From assembly GCA_019247495.1 (NCBI GenBank), contig JAFAOU010000112.1, positions 1-37,500 on the forward strand: 37,500 nucleotides of DNA, in the 5' to 3' direction. The stretch is from Acidobacteriota bacterium. Lineage in GTDB: Bacteria > Acidobacteriota > Thermoanaerobaculia > Gp7-AA8. The position numbers were made by a program, and so were the translations under genes. Below the pieces are notes generated by a model. The model was not told the origin of the DNA. It searched no databases and worked only from the letters and a program-made list of their open reading frames with translations. This document shows, piece by piece, positions 24,611-32,406 of this stretch (within the stretch, counting starts at the first letter, position 1; each line of letters begins with the position of its first letter).

Positions 24611-24616
24611 CGCGAA

Positions 24617-24632
24617 GCACTTCTCGGAGTGC
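24617..24632 (+). terminator. Weak hairpin after the exported-protein operon
   Basis: GCACT (24617-24621) and AGTGC (24628-24632) form a 5-bp stem with a 6-base loop seven bases after the stop codon. It lacks a T-tract. Confidence 0.25.
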
Positions 24633-24797
24633 CGCCGCCGAGGTGATCGACTACAGACATCTCTGCTTCGCGTATTTGCCGAACGTAACGTGATGATCGC
24701 TACCACACGCAGTCGAAAGGAACTCGTATGACCACGTCCAGACGGCGGGGGCATCCAGCTCAAACCGTAGAAGGCGCTCGCGACGCGGTCAGTGATT

Positions 24798-24873
24798 TGG
24801 TGGAGCCGAACGGGATCGAACCGTCGACCTCCTGAATGCCATTCAGGCGCTCTCCCAATTGAGCTACGGCCCC
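24798..24873 (-). tRNA. tRNA-Ala (GGC)
   Basis: Read on the minus strand, 24873-24798 folds as a full cloverleaf of 76 bases including an encoded CCA. The acceptor stem pairs GGGGCCG with CGGCTCC and has the G3-T70 pair, the alanine identity element. The D-arm is TAGCTCAATTGGGAGAGC. The anticodon stem-loop is CCTGA-ATGGCAT-TCAGG, with anticodon GGC. The T-arm is GACGG-TTCGATC-CCGTT. Confidence 0.97.
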
Positions 24874-25022
24874 AAGTCACTGACGATCGCTGCGGGAAGG
24901 TACGGGAACTAACGCGGTCGCCGCGTCAAAATTTCCGCTGCGGCGGCGGATTCTAGCCGAGAATCCGCGCGGCCGGAAGTTCAGCGTTCCCAGCGGGAAC
25001 ATGACTTGCGTTAGGGGATCGC

Positions 25023-26291
25023 TTGAATCGCATCACGCGCGCGCTGCGGCATCGCAACTACCGACTCTTCTTCGGCGGGCAATCGATCTCGCTGGTCGGA
25101 TCGTGGATCACGCGCATCGCCACGAGCTGGCTCGTCTACCGCCTCACGGGATCGGAACTCCTCCTCGGCATCGTCGGATTCGCGGGGCAGATTCCGATGC
25201 TCATCCTCTCGCCCTTCGCGGGCGTGCTCGTCGACCGGTGGGACCGCCATCGCATCCTGGTCATCACCCAGATCCTGTCGGCGCTGCAGTCGGCGGCGCT
25301 GGCGGTACTCGCGTTGATGAACGTGATCACCGTGACCGAGGTCATCGTGCTGCAGCTGGTGCAAGGGGTGATCAACTCGTTCGATACGCCGGCACGGCAG
25401 TCGTTCGTCGTGGAAATGGTGGAGGATCGCGACGACCTGCCGAATGCGATCGCGCTGAACTCGTCGATGATCAACGCCTCGCGCATCCTCGGGCCGTCGA
25501 TCGGCGGCATGCTCATCGCAACGCTGGGCGAAGGGTGGTGCTTCGGCGCGGATGCGATTTCGTACATCGCCGTGATCGCGTCGCTGATGGCCATGCGGCG
25601 GACGCGCACGGTTCGCGCCGAGGTCGACACGCGCATGCTGGAAGAGTTGCGCACCGGATGGACGTACGTGTCGCGTTTCCCTCCCGTCCGCGCGCTGCTG
25701 TTGATCGTGGCGCTGGCCGGACTGGCCGGAATGCCGTACGCGACGCTGATGCCGGTCATCGCCTCGAAGGTTCTGCACGGCGGCCCGCACACGCTGGGCA
25801 TCCTGATGACGGCGTCCGGAATCGGCGCTCTCGCCGGCACGCTCTACCTCGCCTCGCGCCATACCGTCGTCGGCCTCGGCAAGGTCATCGTGGCCGCATC
25901 GATCGGGCTGAGCGCCGGCCTGATCGCGTTTTCTTTCTCACAGGCGCTCTGGTTGTCGGCGGTGATCCTGCCGATCGTCGGTGCCGGGATGATGGTGCAG
26001 GCGGCCTCGGCGAACACGATCCTGCAGACTGTCGTCGATGAAAACATGCGCGGACGGGTGATGGCGTTCTACAGCATGGCCATCATGGGAGTACAACCGG
26101 TCGGCAGCCTGCTGGCCGGCATCGTCGCGGAACGAATCGGCGCCGAAAAGACGATCTTCTACGGCGCGCTCTTCTGCCTCGCCGGCGCGCTCTGGCTGGC
26201 CGTGAAACGGCCGATGCTGGCGGAGTACATTCGTCCGATCTACATCGAGCGAGGGATCATCGCCGACCTTGCGGCGGAAGAGGGACGCTGA
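25023..26291 (+). CDS. MFS transporter, enterobactin-exporter-like (EntS/MFS_3)
   Basis: A 422-aa integral membrane protein with about 12 hydrophobic spans. It starts at TTG 25023 with AGGGG seven bases upstream; the family N terminus (LRHRNYRLFFGGQSISLVGSW) confirms the start. The MFS loop signature after TM2 (GVLVDRWDRHRIL) and the second-half MRGRVMAFYSMAIMGVQPVGSLL region are typical of the MFS_3/EntS group, which exports siderophores or drugs by proton antiport. The substrate is unknown. It ends at the first operator palindrome of the ArsR gene, and no siderophore genes are adjacent. Confidence 0.9.
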   Translation: MNRITRALRHRNYRLFFGGQSISLVGSWITRIATSWLVYRLTGSELLLGIVGFAGQIPMLILSPFAGVLVDRWDRHRILVITQILSALQSAALAVLALMNVITVTEVIVLQLVQGVINSFDTPARQSFVVEMVEDRDDLPNAIALNSSMINASRILGPSIGGMLIATLGEGWCFGADAISYIAVIASLMAMRRTRTVRAEVDTRMLEELRTGWTYVSRFPPVRALLLIVALAGLAGMPYATLMPVIASKVLHGGPHTLGILMTASGIGALAGTLYLASRHTVVGLGKVIVAASIGLSAGLIAFSFSQALWLSAVILPIVGAGMMVQAASANTILQTVVDENMRGRVMAFYSMAIMGVQPVGSLLAGIVAERIGAEKTIFYGALFCLAGALWLAVKRPMLAEYIRPIYIERGIIADLAAEEGR

Positions 26292-26346
26292 TATTCAGCT
26301 GTTTTGCTGAATATTCATTGACAAACATTCAGCCGCGTGGCTGAAT
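26291..26346. promoter_or_regulatory. Two ATTCAGC palindromes framing a promoter (likely ArsR operator)
   Basis: ATATTCAGC-6-GCTGAATAT (26291-26314) and ATTCAGCC-4-GGCTGAAT (26327-26346) share the half-site ATTCAGC. TTGACA (26318-26323) is a perfect -35 box lying between them. The second palindrome fills the spacer and reaches a weak -10 (TGAATA, 26342-26347). A bound repressor would block RNA polymerase. Confidence 0.75.
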
Positions 26347-26357
26347 ACCGCCGGGCG

Positions 26358-26660
26358 ATGGCAAAGCGCGAATCAAAAACGAAGCTGGATTCGTACGAAG
26401 CCATCTTCAGCGCCCTGGCCCATGCCGCCCGGCGGCGCGTCCTGCTGGCGATCTACTTCAACGGCGGATCGATGACGGCGGGCGAAATCGCGGCGATGTT
26501 CGCCCACGCCTGGCAGACCACGACGCGCCACCTACAGGTCCTCGAAGCAGCCGGCCTGCTCTCCCACGAAAGGCAAGGCCGCATGCGCATCTATCGAATC
26601 GAACAGAAGCGGCTGAAGCTGGTGAACGACTGGCTCGGCCATTTTTTTAAGAAGCCGTAA
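26358..26660 (+). CDS. ArsR-family winged-helix repressor
   Basis: A 100-aa protein. The open frame reaches back to GTG 26337, but that lies inside the promoter, so ATG 26358 is preferred. The fold is the usual ArsR winged helix: IFSALAHAARRRVLLAIY, the recognition region MTAGEIAAMFAHAWQTTTRHLQVLEAAGLL, and the wing SHERQGRMRIYRI. No cysteine metal site is visible, so it is probably a non-metal member of the kind that pairs with a small-molecule enzyme. It should bind the two palindromes just upstream and repress itself and the VOC gene that follows. Confidence 0.9.
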   Translation: MAKRESKTKLDSYEAIFSALAHAARRRVLLAIYFNGGSMTAGEIAAMFAHAWQTTTRHLQVLEAAGLLSHERQGRMRIYRIEQKRLKLVNDWLGHFFKKP

Positions 26661-26674
26661 TGAAAGGAATCACC

Positions 26675-27073
26675 ATGAATGACGATGTACCGCAGTTCTT
26701 CAGACTCAACGTCGAGGTGGGCAACCTCGAGCAGGCGATCAACTTCTATTCGACATTGCTCGGTGTTCAGGGACGAAAGCAGCCGGGCGCACGCAGCTAT
26801 TTCGAATGCGGACCGGTGACGCTCTCTGTGATCGACGTATCGTCGATCGGCAGCCCGCACACCGCGGCCAAGGCGCTCTACTTCACGGTGAAAAATCTCG
26901 AGGCGGCATTCGATCGCGCGAAGGAGTTGGGATGCCTGTCGCAGGAATCCGTCCACGACGCGCCGGGCGGCGGCATCGTGGTCCGGCCGTGGGGCGAGCG
27001 GTCGTTCTACGCGCTCGATCCATGGGGCAATCCGCTCTGCTTCGTTGAAGAGGGAACGGTTTACACCGGCTGA
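26675..27073 (+). CDS. VOC (glyoxalase/bleomycin-resistance-like) protein
   Basis: A 132-aa protein starting at ATG 26675, which has AAAGGA seven bases upstream. An earlier ATG at 26660 overlaps the ArsR stop but has no such site. The vicinal-oxygen-chelate fold is clear: FFRLNVEVGNLEQAINFYSTLL, YFECGPVTLSVIDV, ALYFTVKNLEAAFDRAKELG, and SFYALDPWGNPLCFVEE ending in the metal-ligand Glu. Families with this fold include glyoxalase, dioxygenase and antibiotic-binding proteins; the substrate cannot be told. It is co-transcribed with the ArsR regulator. Confidence 0.9.
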   Translation: MNDDVPQFFRLNVEVGNLEQAINFYSTLLGVQGRKQPGARSYFECGPVTLSVIDVSSIGSPHTAAKALYFTVKNLEAAFDRAKELGCLSQESVHDAPGGGIVVRPWGERSFYALDPWGNPLCFVEEGTVYTG

Positions 27074-27116
27074 GCGAGTGCTGGTGCCGCCGCGCGGGCG
27101 GCACCAGCGTGCAACC

Positions 27117-27776
27117 CTACGCTTTCAGCATCCCGGCGAGCGCATTGAGTCTCTCGGTCCAGAACCCCCGCATCCGATCGGCCTCGGCTTTTGAGGCGAG
27201 CTTGCGATGCTCGAGTGCGACCTGGCTCTTCGCGTCGCCCTTGGCCATGAAGCCGATGTCGATCGGCGAGCCGTCCTCCCAGCGAAGGCGCATCGATTTG
27301 TTCGGGGTCGCGCCGCGCACGGTCAGCTTGACGCCGTCCAGCCACTTCGCGCGGCCACGTGCGTTGAACGCGGCGTACAACTTCGCCAGCGGAACGCCGA
27401 CCGTCTTGCTCTTGCTCACGGACCAGTCGCCGGAGCGCTGCTGCCCTTGCGCGCGCAACCCGCGGATGCGCTCGTAGCCGACCGCCACCATCTGCGTCCA
27501 CCACGACGGCGTGTCGTACTTCTCACGGATGTACGTCGTGATCTGGCGGTGCGACATCTCCCTCGCGCCGCCCTTGTCGAGGACGTACACCCACTTCTCC
27601 CACGCGCAACCGGTGGCTTTCTTCACCGACTCATCGCTGAGTCCCGCGAGCGCCGCGTAATCGGGCGCCGGCGCTTCCTGCTTCTTGACGAGATGAAGCC
27701 GGGCCGTGGTGTACGACTCGCCCGTCTTCTGCATGCGCGCACGAACGACGCGCTTGAAATCTTTTTGCTGAGTCAT
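27117..27776 (-). CDS. DUF4287-like protein with C-terminal SRPBCC-like region
   Basis: A 219-aa cytoplasmic protein starting at ATG 27776, with AAGGAGAT eight bases upstream. The N-terminal 60 residues (KDFKRVVRARMQKTGESYTTARLHL) resemble the short DUF4287 helical motif. Next comes DKGGAREMSHRQITTYIREKYDTPSWWTQMVAVGYERIRGLR. The C-terminal half (VSKSKTVGVPLAKLYAAF, KLTVRGATPNKSMRLRWEDGSP, AKGDAKSQVALEHRKLAS) reads like a START/SRPBCC ligand-binding fold. This combination is known in several bacterial phyla without an assigned function. The family call is from memory of the pattern. Confidence 0.75.
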   Translation of the reverse strand: MTQQKDFKRVVRARMQKTGESYTTARLHLVKKQEAPAPDYAALAGLSDESVKKATGCAWEKWVYVLDKGGAREMSHRQITTYIREKYDTPSWWTQMVAVGYERIRGLRAQGQQRSGDWSVSKSKTVGVPLAKLYAAFNARGRAKWLDGVKLTVRGATPNKSMRLRWEDGSPIDIGFMAKGDAKSQVALEHRKLASKAEADRMRGFWTERLNALAGMLKA

Positions 27777-28054
27777 CGCGAAATCTCCTTCGTTCAGTTC
27801 GCGAGCATCCGCCCCCAGCAACGAAGCCCTCGAACGAAGGTCCGCAAGTACCCAACCCGAGGGTCCGTCCCCCTTTGCCTCCGCGGTGGGCTTTCGCTGG
27901 GAAAAGCCTCAGGAGGTTAGGCGCTGGTTGCCGCCGAAGTTGGGATTGTACCTCGTTAGTTATCGAATTTGACTGCTAAGAAAGAGACGCACCGACGATG
28001 AGGTCTGGCTTGCGACCCAGCGCTTCAGAGTACGGCACGTAATACCGACTCGAA
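27777..28054. other. Intergenic stretch, no gene recognised
   Basis: About 280 bases between the start of the DUF4287-like gene and the hairpin that follows the large exported-protein gene (both on the minus strand). It should hold the promoter of the DUF4287-like gene. I see no open frame with support, no RNA gene and no repeat. Confidence 0.5.
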
Positions 28055-28082
28055 GATGGGCGTGCGTCACGCGACGCCCATC
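28055..28082 (-). terminator. Hairpin after the 658-aa exported-protein gene
   Basis: GATGGGCGT (28055-28063) and ACGCCCATC (28074-28082) form a perfect 9-bp stem with a 10-base loop just after the stop codon at 28093 on the minus strand. The T-run after it is short. Confidence 0.6.
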
Positions 28083-28092
28083 TGTTGAAAAC

Positions 28093-30069
28093 CTACTTCG
28101 TGCTCGTCACAGACGCCGCCACGTCCGTCTTTTCCGAGACGCCACCGAAGCTGAAGCCGAATGCCAGAGAAAAGTAGGGCTGAATCGCATAGCGACGCGT
28201 CGCCGTCAGAGCGGGATCCGTCTTTAGGCGGACATCGCCATTCGCGACGAAGGGAAACCGATCCTCCTGCTGTAACCCAATGCCAGCTCCTACGGTTGCC
28301 AAGGCTCGGCGCCCAAGTTCGCGCGCACGAAGCGCGATGCCTAGATAGTAGGAAGGAAGACGGTTGTCGGCCGCCGAGATGCCGAACTGGAACGCATAAA
28401 TCGGCAAATTCCCAGGGTGGATGTTGAGCACAATCCCGGTCGCGGGGCGAATAGACTCGTTGTTCTTCCTAGCGAGGATATGCGTTTTCGTCGGCTCGCC
28501 TTGGACATCTTCTTGCTCGAGGAATTGATCTCGAACTTTCGAAAAGACAAAGAAGCCACCTGCATCTAACCAGAATCGCTGGTACCGGATCGGGATGCTG
28601 AACGTCTTCATACGATTGCCACGAATGACTTGGACAGTAAGCAACGATGACTTACCTCTCAGAACCAGAGGAATTAACGGATCGTCTGGCGTGCGCACAT
28701 TCGAACGAGTATCAGAGCTGACTTCTCCGTTTTCACACTTCACCCCGTATAGACGCTCGGCCTCCGCGACCACGGTTACCCATTTCGATCCGCCCAAGCC
28801 TACGATCCCCCCTTTCATCGTTAGAGGAATCACGAGCCGGTCGGGAGCATCAGCGAATGCGCGATAGTTGAAATTGAGGGCGGAACAGCCGACATTCTGA
28901 CGGTCACTTCTAAGTAGAGACTCGCCGGCGGTTACTCGTACCTTCATCGGACCTCCCACTTCGATGTCGGTGATGTAAACGGTCGAGATCTGATCAGCAT
29001 TCACGTAGATCGCATCGCCGGCGCAGACTTCATCGGTGTACGAGCATCGCAGCGTGATGAGCGATGGATGATTTTCTGTCAACATTCGCAGTGAATCGAG
29101 TTTTGGATGGTCCTCGGACTGAAGACTTTTGGAGCCCGCTCCTGTGAGGCTAAACGTCCAGATCGCTGTCTTATCGTCCGGTCGCTCAACCTTAACGAGG
29201 CGGGTCTCCCCAGCCACCACCGCGTCGTCTCCGAAATCCACGATTCGCAGTTGGCCAGCATGGTCGGAGACCGCTTTCTTCTCGTCTGGCTTGGTGCAGT
29301 CCGCAATTGCTTTGTCAACCTTGGCGCCTACTTCAATCTCCGAGGACGACGAGTTCAGCGCGTCGTCGATCGAATCGTTCGTGCATGGCGCTTTCGCCGC
29401 CGGCTTCTTTGGCATATTGCTGGATACCTGGTCGCCGTCAGGCGGGCGCCGGTAATTTTTCCCTGGCACGACGTTTACGAGACGAAGCTTCACAGGTCCG
29501 GGCGGAATCAGGAACGCGCCGCTTGCGATTCCTTTCGGCACGCTAAGATCGAGATCAACATGGGTGGCGTCGTCTCCCTGAAGCGTAAACGTCCGAGGTT
29601 TCGCGGCAGCAGGCGCGTCCGGATCGTCGATCGTGATCACCGTAGACTCACCGGCCTTCAGTACGAAATTTCCCAATGGGATCGCCGTTCGGTCGTTCGC
29701 GAACGCGCGCAGGGCCTTCTCTTTGTCTTTACAAGCCTCAGTCTTAACGACATCGTCGATTGATTTGGCGATGTCGCTCTCGGTTGACGCTGCATCGATC
29801 GCTTTGGCTAAGGTCTGTTCGCAGCCGGTCAGGTCCTCCACCTTCTTTTCGGCGTCGGAACTTCGGCTTACAACCTGGCCGCCCGGTCGGCCATACGCTT
29901 TATTGTGTTTAGTGTGAATGAGCCGAGCAGCGAAACCGCCAGGCTTCACGGTTATGGTATCGGTCTTCTTCGCAAGATCGAGATCTACTTGCGGATCAGA
30001 TCCAAGCCCAGACATGGGGATCAAAATGAAAAGACTCATCGCGAAAGGTGCCAGCACCGTTTTCATCAT
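28093..30069 (-). CDS. Large exported protein of unknown function
   Basis: A 658-aa protein with a signal peptide (MKTVLAPFAMSLFILIPMSGLG). GGAGGA lies just before a double ATG at 30069 and 30066; the second has better spacing. The N-terminal third repeats a pattern in which a short Cys-containing helical block (EDLTGCEQTLAKAIDAAS..., and later PCTNDSIDDALNSS...) is followed by a beta segment with IDDP or VERPDD. The C-terminal 160 residues have alternating strands ending in YAIQPYFSLAFGFSFGG, which could be an outer-membrane barrel or a beta-sandwich. I recognise no family. GC is lower than the flanking pho operon. The shared bipartite motif lies 29 bases upstream. Confidence 0.75.
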   Translation of the reverse strand: MMKTVLAPFAMSLFILIPMSGLGSDPQVDLDLAKKTDTITVKPGGFAARLIHTKHNKAYGRPGGQVVSRSSDAEKKVEDLTGCEQTLAKAIDAASTESDIAKSIDDVVKTEACKDKEKALRAFANDRTAIPLGNFVLKAGESTVITIDDPDAPAAAKPRTFTLQGDDATHVDLDLSVPKGIASGAFLIPPGPVKLRLVNVVPGKNYRRPPDGDQVSSNMPKKPAAKAPCTNDSIDDALNSSSSEIEVGAKVDKAIADCTKPDEKKAVSDHAGQLRIVDFGDDAVVAGETRLVKVERPDDKTAIWTFSLTGAGSKSLQSEDHPKLDSLRMLTENHPSLITLRCSYTDEVCAGDAIYVNADQISTVYITDIEVGGPMKVRVTAGESLLRSDRQNVGCSALNFNYRAFADAPDRLVIPLTMKGGIVGLGGSKWVTVVAEAERLYGVKCENGEVSSDTRSNVRTPDDPLIPLVLRGKSSLLTVQVIRGNRMKTFSIPIRYQRFWLDAGGFFVFSKVRDQFLEQEDVQGEPTKTHILARKNNESIRPATGIVLNIHPGNLPIYAFQFGISAADNRLPSYYLGIALRARELGRRALATVGAGIGLQQEDRFPFVANGDVRLKTDPALTATRRYAIQPYFSLAFGFSFGGVSEKTDVAASVTSTK

Positions 30070-30097
30070 TTTCCTCCTGATTAGGGCTTATGTAGGA

Positions 30098-30128
30098 GGA
30101 GGGTGCTCAAAGCGCCGATTCCCTACCC
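30098..30128 (-). promoter_or_regulatory. Shared bipartite motif GGGTAGGGAA-N17-CTCC, copy 4
   Basis: GGGTAGGGAA (30128-30119, minus strand) is followed after 17 bases by CTCC (30101-30098). TCCTCCT downstream of it can pair perfectly with AGGAGGA at the ribosome-binding site of the 658-aa gene (30078-30072), so a masking hairpin is possible here too. Confidence 0.5.
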
Positions 30129-30223
30129 TCAGATGTGACAAATGGCCGACTCTCACGCGAGTGTCGTAACTGTCGAGGCGACCGGAGCGACAACCTCGAA
30201 CGGCTCATCACGTAAACGCGGAC

Positions 30224-31471
30224 TCAATTCGGCAATGTCACCACGAATGCCGCCCCGCCTCCCGGCACGCCTTCCACTTCGATGTTGCCGCGGTGTTGGA
30301 GGATGAGGTGCTTGGTGATGGCGAGGCCGAGGCCGGTGCCGGCGATTTCCTGGGAGCGGGATTTGTCGATGCGGTAGAAGCGGCGGAAGATTCGGTCGCG
30401 CTCTTCGGGTGAGATGCCTTCGCCGTGGTCGGTGATGCGGACGATGCCTCGGTCAGATGTGGACGTGACATCGATATCGATCGAGGCGTCTTCGCCGCCG
30501 TATTTGATGGCGTTGTCGAGGAGGTTGGCGAAGGCTTGCTGGAGGCGCATGGCGTCGCCGTGGACGCGGGCGCCGTCGCCGGTGATGACGAAGCCAAGGT
30601 TTTTTGCCGCGGCGCGGTCGCGAAAGTCTTCGCAGAGGTCTTCGATCAATCGGCGCAGGTCGATCTCGGTGCGTTCGAGACTGAGGTCGCCGGCTTCGAT
30701 GTGACTGAGCTCCGATAAATCCTGCGCGAGGCGTTCGAGCCGCGCGAGCTGGCGGGACATGATCCGGCGGAGTTGCGCTTCCTGATCGGCCGTGAGCAGG
30801 CCTCGGTCGAATTCGAATGTTTCGACGGCCGACTTGAGCGCGGCCAACGGCGTGCGGACTTCGTGCGAAAAGTCGGCGATGAATTCGCGGCGGAGCTCTT
30901 CGAGGCGTTCGACGTGTGTGACGTCGATGAAGAGGGCGACGGCGGCGAGATCGTGCGACGGCAGCGGGAAGGCGCGCATCTCGATCTGGCGCTCCTCGAT
31001 GCCGCTGCGGATGGAGAAGCGGCTTGCGGAGTCGGCGCGATCGGCCAGCGCCTCATCCAGTCCGCAGAGAATCGATTCGTTGCGAAGGATGCTGGCCAGC
31101 GGCTGTCCCACGAAACCGGGCTGCAGGGTGAACATCTCCGCGAAACGGCGGTTGGCGAGGACGACGCGGCGCTGACGGTCGATGGCCAGAACGCCCTCGC
31201 CCATACCGTTCATGATCTGTTGCAGCAGCGCGTTCTGAAACTCGGCGGCAGAGAGCCGACGAGCGAGCTCGGTGCGCGAGCGATAAAAGCGCGAGGCGAT
31301 TTCGTCGAGCGCGCCGAAGGAGTCGACATCAAGCGATGCGGAGGCCTCGCCGTCGGGACGGCCGAGGCGGTCGGAGAGGCGCGCGATGTCGGCTCGGGTA
31401 CGCGTCCAGAGGAGGGCGAAGAGGATGGCCGCTCCCGCGGCGACGATTGCGATGAGAGTGAGGGCGATCAT
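30224..31471 (-). CDS. phoR: Phosphate-regulon sensor histidine kinase
   Basis: A 415-aa kinase. One N-terminal membrane span (IALTLIAIVAAGAAILFALL), a short linker, a PAS domain (about 80-190, GEGVLAIDRQRRVVLANRRF), a HisKA dimerisation domain with the phosphorylated H203 in FSHEVRTP, and a HATPase domain with NLLDNAIKYGG, DHGEGISPEE, RFYRIDKSRS and GTGLGLAITKHL. It autophosphorylates and passes phosphate to PhoB. The single span and PAS layout match PhoR, which senses phosphate through PstSCAB-PhoU. It is the last gene of the operon, separated from phoB by 248 bases that carry large palindromes. Confidence 0.93.
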   Translation of the reverse strand: MIALTLIAIVAAGAAILFALLWTRTRADIARLSDRLGRPDGEASASLDVDSFGALDEIASRFYRSRTELARRLSAAEFQNALLQQIMNGMGEGVLAIDRQRRVVLANRRFAEMFTLQPGFVGQPLASILRNESILCGLDEALADRADSASRFSIRSGIEERQIEMRAFPLPSHDLAAVALFIDVTHVERLEELRREFIADFSHEVRTPLAALKSAVETFEFDRGLLTADQEAQLRRIMSRQLARLERLAQDLSELSHIEAGDLSLERTEIDLRRLIEDLCEDFRDRAAAKNLGFVITGDGARVHGDAMRLQQAFANLLDNAIKYGGEDASIDIDVTSTSDRGIVRITDHGEGISPEERDRIFRRFYRIDKSRSQEIAGTGLGLAITKHLILQHRGNIEVEGVPGGGAAFVVTLPN

Positions 31472-31489
31472 CGGCGAACGGAGCGCTGG

Positions 31490-31628
31490 CGTCTCGCCGG
31501 CTGGCCCGGCGGCGTCCTCGCCGCCGAATGGGAGGCTTGCGCGGACGTTTTGTTACCAGCGAATGTTGAGGGTTTGGCGGTTCGGCGGCGAGACGCCGCC
31601 GGGCCAGCCGGCGAGGACGCCAGCGTTC
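31490..31628. repeat. Dispersed inverted repeat, GGCGTCCTCGCC family, long member, phoB-phoR gap
   Basis: The left arm 31490-31537 (GGAGCGCTGGCGTCTCGCC ... GCCGCCGAA) and the right arm 31581-31628 are reverse complements with few mismatches around a 43-base loop. The arms resemble 14296-14393 and partly 16421-16565. Confidence 0.85.
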
Positions 31629-31691
31629 CATCGCGCTTCAGGATTTGCGTTTTCATGTTGCTTCGCCGCCCGCCCTTTCCGGGTTTCAGCT

Positions 31692-31730
31692 GGGGGTCCT
31701 TCGACCGTCCTTCGGCGGCTCAGGATGACA
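31692..31730. repeat. Single arm of the GTCATCCTGAGCCGCCGAA repeat family
   Basis: GGGGGTCCTTCGACCGTCC..GGCGGCTCAGGATGACA is the same unit as the right arm of 33863-34040. It overlaps the last codons and the stop of phoB. Confidence 0.85.
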
Positions 31731-32406
31731 GTGTCGGCGGATCGTAGCGGTATCCAAATCCGACCACCGTCGTAATCCGCTCGGTGCCGATCTTCTTCCG
31801 GAGGTTGCGGATGTGGGCATCGACCGTCCTCGTCTCGACGTCATCGCTCATCTGCCAGACCTCGGACAGGATCCGGTCGCGCGACACAACGGAGCCGCGG
31901 TTGCGGACGAGGAGCAGCAGCAGTTCGAGCTCCTTTTTCGCGAGCTTTACTTCGTTGCCGAAGTGGTAGACGCGGAAGGCTTTTTCATCGATGCGCAGCT
32001 CGCCGTCGTCGTAGCCGGAGACGTCGGTGGACGGTTTTTGCGTGCGGCGCAGGATCGCGGCGACGCGCGCGGTCAGCTCGCGGACGGCGAACGGTTTCGT
32101 CAGGTAATCGTCGGCGCCGAGCTCGAGGCCGGTAATGCGGTCGCGTTCGGAGCCGCGCGCGGTCAGCATCAGGATCGGGACCGACGTGGTGAGCGGATCG
32201 CGGCGAAGCTCGCGGCAGATGGTGAGGCCGTCGACGTCGGGGAGGTTGAGATCGAGGATCACGAAATCGAAGCCACCGCCCTGCACCCCGACCAGACCTT
32301 CGTGGCCGTCCGCGTAGACCGTCACGCGATAGTTCTCCCGCTCGAGATTCAGGCGGACCGTGAAGGCGATGTCGGTATCGTCTTCGATCAGGGCGATCTT
32401 CGTCAT
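31720..32406 (-). CDS. phoB: Phosphate-regulon response regulator PhoB
   Basis: A 228-aa OmpR-type regulator. The receiver domain has the acidic pocket D9/D10, phosphoacceptor D52 (LDLNLPD), T82 and K104. A winged-helix DNA-binding domain follows (RVYHFGNEVKLAKKELELLLLL ... VETRTVDAHIRNLRKKIG ... VVGFGYRY). PhoB-P activates phosphate-starvation genes including pst. Its start overlaps phoU by four bases. The final residues TLSS and the TGA come from a dispersed repeat (31692-31730), so the tail is not the family's own sequence. The DNA-binding fold is intact before it. Confidence 0.95.
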   Translation of the reverse strand: MTKIALIEDDTDIAFTVRLNLERENYRVTVYADGHEGLVGVQGGGFDFVILDLNLPDVDGLTICRELRRDPLTTSVPILMLTARGSERDRITGLELGADDYLTKPFAVRELTARVAAILRRTQKPSTDVSGYDDGELRIDEKAFRVYHFGNEVKLAKKELELLLLLVRNRGSVVSRDRILSEVWQMSDDVETRTVDAHIRNLRKKIGTERITTVVGFGYRYDPPTLSS

